64,000 bases of DNA from NCBI GenBank assembly GCA_009363875.1, contig CM018698.1, positions 61,301,439-61,365,438 of the forward strand. The letters run 5' to 3'. The notes beneath the pieces were generated by a model that saw nothing but the letters and a program-made list of their open reading frames with translations, ran no database searches and was not told the DNA's origin. Position numbers and translations under genes: made by a program. The stretch comes from Mikania micrantha (taxonomy: Eukaryota; Streptophyta; Magnoliopsida; Asterales; Asteraceae). Positions 1 through 9,817 of this stretch are shown here, piece by piece (position 1 is the stretch's first letter; every line of letters begins with the position of its first letter).

Positions 1-133
1 AAGGGGTAAAATGACTATGATGCCCTTTTTAATATTTTAATGAAATGCTTATGTGTAAGTTTATAATTGGTTGAAATGGGTTATGTAGTTGTAGGAAAAG
101 ATGAGGGTTATTTTTTATACCTTGCCATATATA
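1..133 (-). repeat. End of a foldback MITE cut by the window edge
   Basis: These bases match, in reverse complement, the first ~130 bases of the foldback element at 35,682-36,998: the inner GGTAAAATGACTA / GATGCCC block, the GATGAGGGTTAT block and the outer ATGCC/CTTGCC end are in the same order. The element therefore enters from the left of the window and ends at the TA run near 127-142. No coding capacity is visible. Confidence 0.7.
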
Positions 134-140
134 TATATAT

Positions 141-478
141 GGGATTAATAAAACAAAAACCTTATTTTAGTGAGAAAACCTTGAAAACTCATGTAAAACG
201 AACGTAATTTTTTTTGAAATTTTTTTTACAGGTTTGTACCATTATTGGGCACATTTTTATAAAAAAATCAAAAAAGCGCTGAAGAAATATTTAAAAAAAT
301 ATTTTATAAAACTTTTTTACGTTGTAAAACATACGTAACACTGCGTCATATCTGACGAAATTTTTTTACGTTTTTACGTATGTTTTACAAATTTTTTTTT
401 AGTTTTGTTACGTATGTTTTACATGCGATTTGTTGGGTTTCTACAAATAAAAGTGGTTTTCAAATTATCCATACCTTA
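141..478. repeat. Foldback MITE in a TA microsatellite
   Basis: The segment lies between two TA runs and reads as an imperfect long palindrome: the ACGTATGTTTTAC words near 370-425 are complementary to GTAAAACATACG near 325, and both ends carry GAAAACC / GGTTTTC. It shares the block TTACAGGTTTGTACC...GGGCACATTTTTATAAAAAAATC with the element at 51,609-52,025, so the two are one family. The open frame at 380-565 sits in the hairpin arm and has no protein-like features. Confidence 0.65.
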
Positions 479-824
479 TATATATATATTACTACTAAAC
501 AACTTAAACAACTTGATAATGTATTAAATTTAAATGACAGTTTATTTCGCATACAAATTATATGATATGTATGTGTTTTATATATATTGTGTTTATTAGT
601 TTGTAAATATTACAAAAAAAAGAAGAAATTGGGTCAATTCGTGACTCAGCTCGTGAGGTAAGCTTTTTATGATCCGAGCTCAAATTTTAGAAAAAAAAAA
701 AAAAAAGCTATGTTGCCTCGGCTTGAATTGTTGAAAGAAAAAACAAATCTAAGTAGCACTATGTAACTTCATTTCGGTTCAAATCTACGAATGGACAAGT
801 TTGACTGTTCATTTTCCTTAGATT
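479..824. other. AT-rich DNA, nothing recognised
   Basis: A TA run at 477-490, an A run at 692-707 and otherwise unremarkable AT-rich sequence. I see no gene, RNA or element ends here apart from the 8-bp target duplication at 817-824 that belongs to the next element. Confidence 0.5.
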
Positions 825-1481
825 CAATGTTTTTAAACCCGGACCGGCCGTTCGGACCGGGACTCGCTGGTGTTAACGGTTCGCTTCAGCCTCTGGAACC
901 GTTTTGATGAAAACCGGGTGGTTGGACCGTGAACCGCCGGTCGGAACGCAAAACCGCTAAAAAAACCGGTCGGGCCGTTTACTTGTGTGATGATTTGTCG
1001 CCGTCGGTTGATGCTTGGTCGCCGCAGATCGTTAATGCTCGCCGCCGCCGTTCACCGCCGCTCGCTGCTGCTCCACGCCGCTGCTTGCCGTTGTTGCTGT
1101 TGCCACCTAACTACACCTCACTTGATCTCCCCCTAAACCTCAAAATCCAAGTTCCTGCAATCAGATTCCTCACCGTCGTTGGGACTCGGGAGTCGGTAGT
1201 ACGTAAGGGATAAAGATAAACTGATAAAGGGAGAGGGAACTGCGAAAGTGGGAAACGAGTAAAATGGGATTTGGGAATTGGGGCTGGTGTTTGGTACATT
1301 TAGATTTAGGGTTATTATTTAGATTTTTTGCTATATAATTGTTTGGATTTTTTTTAAAAATTTTTCTATTTTATTATATATATTTTTTAGTATTTATGAC
1401 GTCATCCGGCTCTTAAATCCGGTCCGACCGCTGACCGCTAAGGATACCGGTCCAACGTCCGGTCCGGTTTTAAAAACATTG
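825..1481. mobile_element. Non-autonomous hAT-like element, 657 bp
   Basis: The ends are inverted repeats: CAATGTTTTTAAACCCGG on the left and the complement of CAATGTTTTTAAAACCGG on the right, continuing as CCGGACCGG-rich words for about 40 bp. The element is bounded by an identical 8-bp duplication CTTAGATT (817-824 and 1,482-1,489), the size made by hAT transposases. There is no transposase. The interior from about 930 to 1,200 is far richer in GC than its surroundings and repeats GCCGCC/CGCCG words; an open frame at 929-1,213 gives a low-complexity peptide I do not believe. The AT-rich second half (1,320-1,390) contrasts sharply. Confidence 0.82.
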
Positions 1482-1489
1482 CTTAGATT

Positions 1490-2388
1490 TCATAGTTTAC
1501 TTCGGCGGTTCATTTCGTATTTTTTTTCGTTTGAATAACAATCTTTTGTCCTATTGTTAATTATTTTAATTTGTGAATTAAAACTTTATTTCATATATTA
1601 TTATAAATATAACCCGTTCATAATATTTAATATATTTTATATAAATTATTTAATGTTAAACATTTTAATTTTTTTTCTGTATAGATGCTTTTTTCTTTTT
1701 CTCCAAAGTCTGATTTGTGTTTCTCACAGCCCATGCTTATCAACATCTTGACGTCAATTTGGGTAGCAGATGATTTACAGGATCTTATATTTAATGAATG
1801 ATTTTTAAAGTTCATTTTAGTATATGTTAACGTAGGTGTGTTTACAAAAGATGTAACATTTCCTTTCCTTATATTAATATACCGTCAAGGAGTATTTTTT
1901 ATAAACATTTAAAGTGTTTCAAACTTTTTTTAACTTTAGTTTTTATTTGTTTTACCGAGTCGTAATGCGCACAACCATGCTATTAGGTATAAATAAAAAG
2001 TTAAAAATATAAAACATCCGTTTAATTGGAAACTAACATGTAAACTTACAAGACTGCATTTGATCAAATTTCATTAATAACTTAAATCAGATATAATATT
2101 ATTATTTTGTGTATTTTTTTCAGATAAATAACATTTATATTCAAAGAGAGTCTAGTTAATTAGTGCAACGTTTGTACGTTTGTACAAGTAACCCTGATTC
2201 AAGCCCCTGAAATTCACTTCTTTTTTTAGTGCATCATACATACATGCATGCGTATGAATACTTTATTTTCGTACAATTGTCTTTTCATTATTTTATGTTT
2301 TATTTTATTTTTTTACATTTTGGTTTAACGTTGTCTTTATATTCATATTTGGGTTTTGTTGAAGATCTCGTTTTTACGACGGGGTACA
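1490..2388. other. AT-rich flank, no feature
   Basis: AT-rich sequence with homopolymer runs. Short open frames at 1,554-1,751 and 1,627-1,815 are low complexity and overlap on opposite strands. The last ~75 bases before the hAT element may be part of an exon (see the entry at 6,389). Confidence 0.4.
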
Positions 2389-2396
2389 ATTTCGGG

Positions 2397-2650
2397 TAGG
2401 GCTGTAAACGAACCGAACGAACACGAACAAGCCCTTGTTCGTGTTCGTTCGTTAAGCATTATATGTGTTCGTGAACAGTTCATGAACAATTACCGAACGG
2501 ATTTTTTTGTTCGTGTTCGTTCGTTAAGATATTACATTTGTTCGTGTTCGTTTGTTAATTTTATGCCGAACACAAACGAACACTAATGAACCCTAACGAA
2601 CAAACAGACACAAACGAACACAAACGAACATAAACGAACACAAACGAACA
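2397..2650. repeat. hAT left subterminal GTTCG/CGAAC array
   Basis: More than fifteen copies of GTTCGT or ACGAAC words occur in about 250 bp, first mainly as GTTCGTGTTCGTT, then switching strand to ACAAACGAACAC. In Ac-like hAT elements subterminal short motifs are transposase binding sites; this array is the obvious candidate here. Confidence 0.8.
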
Positions 2651-2984
2651 CAACTTGAAACTAAAGTTACTGATATCTCAGACATAATACATAATCATCC
2701 AAAAGATAAATCAAGTTTTTTGAGCTAACTATTAAAAATAACAATCATAACCATAGTTATCCTAACAAAGTGTCTCAGAAGATCAAAGTTTGTTACATTC
2801 TTCAAATGATTAACCATTTTTCATCCTGAAATTAACAAACAAAGACAAGAATTAGACAAAATATGTAAAAAAAAAAGTTGAACTGGTAATATATAAAACC
2901 AGTTGATACATAAATACAATGCAACAAAATTATATAAGTTGAAATTTGCAAAAAATATTACCTCAAAAACAAACATCTCATTCT

Positions 2985-5348
2985 TCACGGAATCTCAACA
3001 CATACAACATCTTCATTTTCCTACAATTATTAAAGAAAACAGGTCAGCATAATAAGTAAACAATTATGAAAGTCATAAACAAAAAATAAAGTTACCTTCT
3101 TTTTTTGCAGCCCGTAATAATGACGATACCAATCAGCCCCACAAATAAGCATGTCCACCATTTTAGTTCCTAAAGCGGATCGATGGGGATCAATAACCCT
3201 TCCACCTGCACTAAAAGCTGATTCTGAAGCTACAGTAGTGATTGGAATAGCTAGTATATCAGCTGCCATTTTAGATAAAATTCTATACTTAAGTTTGTTA
3301 TCCTTCCACCACACCAATGCATCAAAATAAACACCTTGCTCAGGAATGCATACTCCTTCATCCAAATAAGTGGTTAACTCTGACTTCACGCTTTCAACAC
3401 AACCAATAGTTCTAATATGTTGATCATATTTAGCACTACCAGTCTTGATACCCTTCCCAAATCTAGAAGCAATAAAGGTAGAACCACTTCTACTCCCACT
3501 TGAACCACTACCAACATTTTCACTTCCAGATGAAACAAAATTTGGCTCTTTATAAGTCTCAACGTATTCATTGAACAATTCTTTCAAATAAGTTTTAACC
3601 AACTCAATCTCTTCAAGATCCTTATCCTTAGGATACATGGCTTTAAAAGAAAAGTCAAGTAATTCAAGCTTGTATCTAGGATCCAAAATAGAAGCAATTG
3701 AAATCAACAAATTACATGAACCCCAATACTTATCAAATTTCTTTTTCATTTCCTCAGCCATGCATTTCATGGAGTCATTCTCGTCTGAAGCAACTTCATC
3801 TAATGCTTCTTTTATCCCATATAATTCACTAAGAAATAAGTTTGATGTCGGGTACTCAGAGCCTACAATCAAAAGAAAGAAAACACAAAATAAATGATCA
3901 AAGTAATTTCAATTACTCCTTAAACTGATAGCTAAAAAAATACTAAAAATAATAAGACAAGTAATACCAGAGATTATTTTTGTGGCCTCATTAAAAAGTG
4001 CCAAGAAAGAGCAAACATCTTCAACCTTTTTCCAATCCTCACCACTCGGCAAAGTGTTATATGAACTTTCTCGATCCGCATAATTCTCAAAAACTTCTTT
4101 AAACTCCAAAGCAGACGACAACATGGCATATGTGGCATTCCACCGAGTACTAACATCTAAGATTAGATGTTTCTTTGACTTTTGTAGTTGCTTTGAAAGC
4201 TCACCAAAGAGATGCAATCGACCCGGAGAGGCTGTCACATGTTTCACACTCTCACGTACATTATGAATTATGTCTTTAATCTGTAATAAGCCATCTTGTA
4301 CCAAGAGGTTAAGAATATCTGCACAACACCTCACATGAAACAAACTTCCATTTATAGCAAGCTTCTTTTGAAGATTCAAGTTTTCTTTTAACTTAAGAGC
4401 CACCACATCGTTAGTCCTAGCATTATCAACTGTCAAAGTAGACACCTTCGTCTCAATTTTCCACTCTTTTAGACACTTAAAGAGACAATCATAGATACGA
4501 ACTCCAGAATATGGTGGAGGTATGTCAACAAAATTTAAAATGCATTTATGTAGCTTAAAATCCGAGTCTACAAAGTGACATGTTACTACCATGTAATGAA
4601 TATTCTGAATTGATGTCCACATGTCAGTTGTAACGCTAACACGATTAACCGTATTTAATAGTTTTTGAATTCTTTTTCTTCCAATTTCATAACTGGAAAT
4701 ACAGTCTTGCCTAATTGATGCACGTGAGATCTTGTTAAATGCTGGATTTGCTTCCTTCATCACTACATTGAAGAGATCATACTCAACAAAATTGAATGGC
4801 AACTCATGAACCATTATCATATGAGAAATAACCTCTCTCATCCTAGAGTTATCAAACTTCCAATTTTGAATTGCTGATGAAGAATCTGATTTTCCATGCA
4901 AAACATTCAATTTTAATTGACTTTTATGCACAACTTGTAACTTTGGGCAATCTTTAATGTGCCTATTCATTGGTGTGGTTGTCCCGTCTTTAAATTTCTT
5001 TACTTTTTCCCCACAATGGATGCACTCATGCATTATAGTTCCATTATCCAAAGTTACCTCACGAAAATGTTCCCAACTAACTGAAGTCTTTTTTCTTTTC
5101 CTTTTAGAGAATGGATCTTGTTCATCATTATTAGCAACATTTGCTTCCTCTGCACCAGCAGTTGTAGCATTTAAAGCTTCACGGGCATCTTCATCATTAA
5201 TTTCGATTACAACATTCGGATTATTTTCCATTGTTGGAGTGTCAGCACTTGACTGAAACTCAGTAGATTCAAATGGTGAACGATGGTCTAAATATTGATC
5301 TTCATCAGAAAGGAGAGGAAGAGGACCACTACAAGAAACATTAGACAT
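2985..5348 (-). CDS. hAT transposase (BED finger, RNase H-like core, hATC dimerisation)
   Basis: Transposase that cuts and moves the surrounding hAT element; acts in the nucleus. Proposed exons on minus: 5348..3968, 3862..3096, 3020..2985, joined by GT-AG introns of 105 and 75 nt, giving 2,184 nt (727 residues plus stop), a normal hAT length. The start ATG at 5348-5346 is preferred over one seven codons upstream because an acceptor (TTGCAG) directly precedes it. BED-type finger: C109, C112, H130, C134. RNase H-like core: VSVTTDMWTS with D242, LTVDNA with D308. The usual Cys-x-x-His after the second Asp reads HVRCCADILNL: the His is Asp at residue 344. Exon 2 carries the hATC block (WWK...ASESAFSAGGRVID...). 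The junction reads KIISG|SEYP in frame. Exon 3 adds a short acidic tail; it is the least certain exon. No stop or frameshift was found. Confidence 0.88.
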
Positions 5349-6157
5349 CTGCAATAGTAAATAATACAAGCTTAAAATGAATTAAAGTACCGCTAGAAAT
5401 AAGAATTACACTTGTTCTTATAATAAAAGTAAACATCAAGTAAAAAAAAAAGCCCATTTCTATTAGTCGAGGTTTTATGAAACAATTTCTTAAACCTCCT
5501 CATACGCATTTTTCTTCATCTTCATGATTAATATTGTTGTTATTGTAATTTTGTTATGACATGCTTCTGCTAAACACATTATCAGTTCATGATTTGAATG
5601 GAAGGATGAACAATCTGATTATTACACACAAGAGCAAGCACAATATCATTGTTTGTCCTAATTTCAATCATGTTCATCTTTCTGCTAACCACGGTCGACC
5701 GATTGTTGTTGGTATGCTTGGCAAAATATTAGGTGTTCATCAAAAGGATCATTGGCCAGTTATTATCTAAAGACTAAAGTTCATTTCATAAAAAGTTATG
5801 AAGAACAAGGAACAATGAAGCATACGTGATAATGGAGAAGATCTGCGAACACCCTACACCACTGATCTTTAAAGCTTGAAAATGACGAAGAGATTTGAAG
5901 GCCCCAATCGACCTGTCGAAAACTTGAAGGCGTCGACGATGTGCTGCCCTAATCGATTTTGAGATGGGGGCGTGAAGAAACCCTAGCCAGATCTGGATGA
6001 AGGCCGTTCAAAATAAGAATAGAAAAGAGGAAGTGAAATATCTAACTAGCTGGGTATCTAAATAATTTTAAATAAAAATAACAAATTAAATATTAAACAC
6101 ACATAACATAAAAAGTATGGGTGATATATATATATATATAATATACACATATAATTT

Positions 6158-6388
6158 TAACGAACGAACATAAACAAACGAACATAAACGAACGTTCACG
6201 AACACATTACCGAACGTTCACGAACATAAATGAACGAACGAGGCCTTTGTTCGTGTTCGTTCATTTAATTAATCGAACGGGATTACTTGTTCGTGTTCGT
6301 TTATTTATTAAACGAACGAACATAAACGAACTTCCCGCCGAACAGTTCACGAACTGTTCGCTGAACGTTCGGTTCGTTTACAGCCCTA
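6158..6388. repeat. hAT right subterminal CGAAC/GTTCG array
   Basis: Mirror partner of the left array: repeated ACGAACATAAACGAAC, then GTTCGTGTTCGTT, then a compact inverted stretch (GAACTGTTCGCTGAACGTTCGG) that runs into the terminal inverted repeat. Word density is similar to the left end. Confidence 0.8.
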
Positions 6389-6480
6389 ATTTCGGGTTCT
6401 ACAAAGTGACGAACCCTTTTACACCGCTTTACGATTTAGAGTTTTACGATGAATCGTCGGACTTTACATGTCTTCTTTAA
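6389..6480 (+). other. Possible 3'-terminal exon interrupted by the hAT element
   Basis: If the hAT element and one copy of the 8-bp duplication are removed, one frame stays open from about 2,338 through 2,396 into 6,397 and ends at TAA 6,478-6,480: it reads ...GFVEDLVFTTG then YNFGFYKVTNPFTPLYDLE, ending in SSDFTCLL. The composition looks protein-like (aromatics, Asp/Glu), unlike the low-complexity frames around it. I do not recognise the family, and no upstream exon or clear acceptor was identified, so this may be chance. Confidence 0.3.
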
Positions 6481-6874
6481 TTGCTATGTCGTAAAAAAAA
6501 GAACACATGTTTCTTTTCACTTGTGTTGGTGGTTTTGTTTAGGGTCTTATGTCATTGTGAGGTCTTTTTTTACCTCTATTTTCTATATTATGAATCGTCT
6601 CTGTGTTTTGATCATTTAGGATTTTACAGCTAAGTAATATTGGGTGTGATATGTTTTATGCATATGTGTTTAGATATATATTCAGGATTCTGTCAGGGCG
6701 GGATTGCAGGCGTGAGAGGCCCCGAGTCCTGGGAGTCCCCTCGGTTGGCAAAACATCAAACCCATAGTCCTTAAACCATAATTGCATTGCTATAGCAGCG
6801 AAATATAAGGTGATGACATAAAATAATGTACGCATACTAAACAAACGTTAACACATAACCAACACTTCTAACAG
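6481..6874. other. Intergenic DNA and probable left part of a decayed LTR
   Basis: The first ~170 bases are plain AT-rich sequence. From about 6,690 a GC-richer block (GGGCGGGATTGCAGG...GAGGCCCCGAG) begins; this and the sequence at 9,818-11,604 become contiguous when the solo LTR at 6,875-9,812 is removed, so it probably belongs to the same old LTR. Its exact left end could not be fixed. The frame at 6,656-6,844 (minus) is not credible. Confidence 0.4.
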
Positions 6875-7216
6875 TGTCACACCCCCAAATTCCCACTCGT
6901 GGTGTCAGTCCACGTGGGTGTGACGTGGCCAGGATCACAGCTCATGGTCATATAGAACGACTTCTATATAAGTTACACAATCACACAAATTTGTAAACCA
7001 ATCATGTTTTCAAAATCAAAGCAGCGGAATAGTTCACATCAAAAGCAGCGGAATCATAGAGTAATACAGCGGAAAGTAAATTGTTTAAGACAACACATAG
7101 TTTAAATTGTTTTTAAAGTAAATCATATGCACACAAGCCTAAGACACGAGTCTATATGCCAGTCAGACTCCTTAGTGCTTCCAAGTGCGCATCCTAGCGT
7201 AAGCTCCATTAGTTAC

Positions 7217-7673
7217 CTGAGAATACATGCGAAAAGTGTCAACTAAAAAGTTGGTGAGTTCACAGGTTTAGACAGACTGAAAAGTAAACAGACATATACT
7301 GGGTATGTTAAGTTTTGTTGTTGGATCTACGATCCGTGGAGTGTGTCAGTTCATCTTACCGAAACTAGACTGTTCCCGTTTGCCTCCGCAGGTCATCGCT
7401 GAACCCGCATTCACATCGAAATTACACTCGTTATGACCTCCAGTCAACATTGATGCCGAGTGGGGTTAGTCAAATCCAGTAGTACTACGTAATTACGACT
7501 CGTTTGTGTTACAACTAACGGTAAGGATAAGTGAGGACTTTAAGCGATAATAGTTACACTCGAAAATGATTTTTCACAACATACCAGTTATATATCTAAA
7601 ATAGTTGCATAGTATTCTCACCCCCAAAGTTAAGTAAAACAGTTGAATAGTAAAAGTGGGGTCGTAAACTCAC
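7217..7673 (-). other. Putative LTR-internal intron with acceptor-side hairpin
   Basis: Read on minus: CAG|GTGAGTTTACG at 7,673 and TTCTCAG|GTAACT ending at 7,217 (457 nt). CTCACC then CAACT-TTTT-AGTTG-AC (stem at 7,253-7,240) stands about 22 nt before the acceptor. Splicing is inferred from site quality and conservation in other copies, not shown. Confidence 0.5.
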
Positions 7674-7950
7674 CTGAGTTAAGTAGTGCGTTCTCAACAA
7701 GAATCGTGTAGCTCGCCGGCTAGTAGTTACCTATATCACATAGGTACTATGAGTTTGTGTTTGCATACATGTGGGCCTCACAGGACCGTGTTCGTGTTTA
7801 ACAACTCCAAGTTGTTATGAGGGTCGAGTTGACCGTGTTGACCGTGTTTGACCTAACGACCCGTTGGTGACGGTTTTGGATCAAGTGTTCGTGTAACGTG
7901 CGGTTTAGTGTCGTGTGATGTGTACAGATACCAAAGTCACTTCCGTGAGA

Positions 7951-8438
7951 AAACTTACTATTTATAGTAAGTTTCTATTTCAGGAAAGTTTCCATATTTG
8001 GCAAGTCAAGTCATAAATCATAATCCGTTTATTCTAAGATGCATATTTATCATAAATGAGCATGTTATCACAAAGCACATAGTTACACATAGCCGGTTTA
8101 GCACATATTGCACGTAAAAGTTTCTAAAATTAGAAAGTTTGCACAAATAAGCATATTTCATCAAGTTTAACAACCAATATCATCCTACATCATTATTTTT
8201 GTCCTAAATAGCTACTTAATCATAACCGTTATGTCTAGTATGCTCCTATTCCCAAATTTGCAAACATAAAGTTACTATTTATAGTAACTCTTGACAAATG
8301 CACACATAACATTCAATTAAGTCGAAAAATCACATATTATCATTATAACAACTTCAACTAAGCATGTCAAACATACAACATTTAACAAATTCATCATTTC
8401 TAACATCTTTATATCAAGAAGTTACTATATTTAGTAAC
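7951..8438 (-). repeat. Array of short palindromes inside the LTR
   Basis: Perfect small palindromes recur: AAACTTACTA-TTTA-TAGTAAGTTT (7,951-7,974), TTTCTA-AAAT-TAGAAA (8,121-8,136), AGTTACTA-TTTA-TAGTAACT (8,270-8,289), GTTACTA-TATT-TAGTAAC (8,421-8,438). Arms differ between copies but stay paired. Confidence 0.75.
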
Positions 8439-9226
8439 ATTCCTAAATATCATACCTTTAGCAATTCTAACCATTACAATGCATCAAATAACATTATGGA
8501 ATATACTTTTAAGCATAAATCAAGGATTTAATCACATGCATTTGGCCATTTCATCAAGAACACATATTTTGTAACATTAAAGTTACTATATTTGGAAATA
8601 ATCCCCAAATGACCACATTTGACATATTCAATCCTTCTAGACCATGTAGAACATCATCAATAATACTCATAACAACATCTCAATATATAAAATCGTGTAA
8701 AACCACTTAGATCATACATGCATGTGCTTTAAAGTGCCCATTTCATATTAAAATCATCAAATCATCATCATTTTCAACAAGAATCATCATAGATCATCAT
8801 CAATACTTCAAATCAGTGATTATAACATCTAATAACAGATTTACAACATCAAAAATTTGTGATTAAAGCGATGTTAGTGATGCATGTGGGTATTTCCCCT
8901 TGCATGTGTGACTCCAAGTGACAAAACCCAAAATGGTGCTAGAAAACTACCTTAGAAGGTTCAGGTAGGTCGAGATGGGGCTGAAGCAGGTGTGTAACAG
9001 CTGGAAAACCTTCTGAGAACAGCTCTTGGGTCGTCACGAGTGATGGTGGTGTCGATGGTTAGCTCCAAGCTTCACTTCCTATCTCCCAACCTTCGATCTT
9101 GAGCTTCCAAGACCCCAACAATGGCTTCCCAAGTGGTTTAATGGTGTAACAGAGAGCAAATGGTCGGAATAAGAGTTTTCAGTCGAGAGATAGAGTGAAG
9201 AGGTGAATAAAATGATTAACATCGGT

Positions 9227-9380
9227 TTTATAAAGATTTCTGCGAAAGTAGACTCGTCGCGTACCGCGACCTCTGGCAAAAAGAGCCATCGCGTAGCGCT
9301 ATGATTAAAATAATCATTCGGTTCCCGAAACACGCCGCGTATCGCGATGGTGGAAGATGATCGGTCGTCGCGTACCGCGA
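9227..9380 (-). promoter_or_regulatory. LTR core promoter: TATA box and upstream palindromes
   Basis: On minus, TATAAAA sits at 9,233-9,227. Upstream (higher coordinates) are GTCGCG-TAC-CGCGAC (9,256-9,270), CGCG-TAT-CGCG (near 9,336-9,346) and TCGCG-TAC-CGCGA (9,368-9,380), plus a degenerate copy near 9,289. The same arrangement precedes the TATA box of the LTR starting at 56,566. Confidence 0.65.
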
Positions 9381-9817
9381 TGGATTTCGGAGAATTCAAG
9401 TTCTCCCGCCCAGGCTTCGCGAACCACGAAGGCCCAATTGGGTGCCCCTCGCGTACCTTGACGGGTCTCGGCTTAGCCCAATAAGCCTATTTTCATTGTT
9501 TTGAACCGATTTTCGCGAATTTCTTGATTACGATCATCGTTTCTCGATATGTGAGCATTGTTCTACTTAACCTAGGTTCCCCGGAACCTATTGTGCAGTG
9601 AAAGTGTTCTGTGGTTCGATCTGTTCACCAACGTTCGTCATTCATGACACGTGCGAGTTTTGTGCGATAATTCCTCGAATCATCGGTGTGTTTGACCTGT
9701 TGTGCCACGTGTCACACTAAACATTCATAATTCCAGTACCACGTATGCAATAATAATACATATTATTATTTAAAATAAAGGAATGCCGACCTGGAAATTG
9801 CGAGGTGTCACAAACAG

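Larger units (their letters stand above)
2397..6388 (-). mobile_element. Complete autonomous-type hAT transposon, 3,992 bp
   Basis: The termini begin TAGGGCTGTAAACGAACC on both strands; 23 bp of inverted repeat are perfect. TAGGG is the usual start of Ac-like elements. An identical 8-bp duplication ATTTCGGG lies at 2,389-2,396 and 6,389-6,396. Both subterminal regions are packed with GTTCG/CGAAC words. One transposase gene fills the middle on the minus strand. On the transcript's 5' side (about 5,840-6,010, read on minus) is a GC-richer stretch resembling an untranslated first exon, and a good acceptor (CTATTGCAG) stands directly before the start codon, so a leader intron is likely. Identical TSDs and long open exons suggest a fairly recent insertion. 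Confidence 0.95.
6875..9812 (-). mobile_element. Solo LTR, 2,938 bp (long-LTR family 1)
   Basis: Begins TGTCACACCCCC and ends GGTGTCACA, with identical 5-bp duplications AACAG at 6,870-6,874 and 9,813-9,817. There is no gag-pol inside, so it is a solo LTR. Sense is minus: a TATAAAA box is at 9,233-9,227, preceded by TCGCG/CGCGA palindromes, and a donor-like/acceptor-like pair lies at 7,673 and 7,217. TG...CA ends and multi-kilobase LTRs recall Ty3/gypsy chromoviruses of the Tekay/Del type; that assignment is inference, since no polymerase is present. GCAGCGGAA occurs twice (7,021-7,055), with a related CAGCGGAA at about 7,067. Homologous to 56,566-62,562 and 57,104-60,106. Confidence 0.93.

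Noticed and set aside
929..1213. Arg/Ala/Pro-rich frame in the 657-bp element
   Set aside because: Low complexity from GCCGCC words, inside a non-autonomous transposon.
5561..5770. 69-codon plus-strand frame inside the hAT element
   Set aside because: Lies antisense in the transposase leader region and has no motif.
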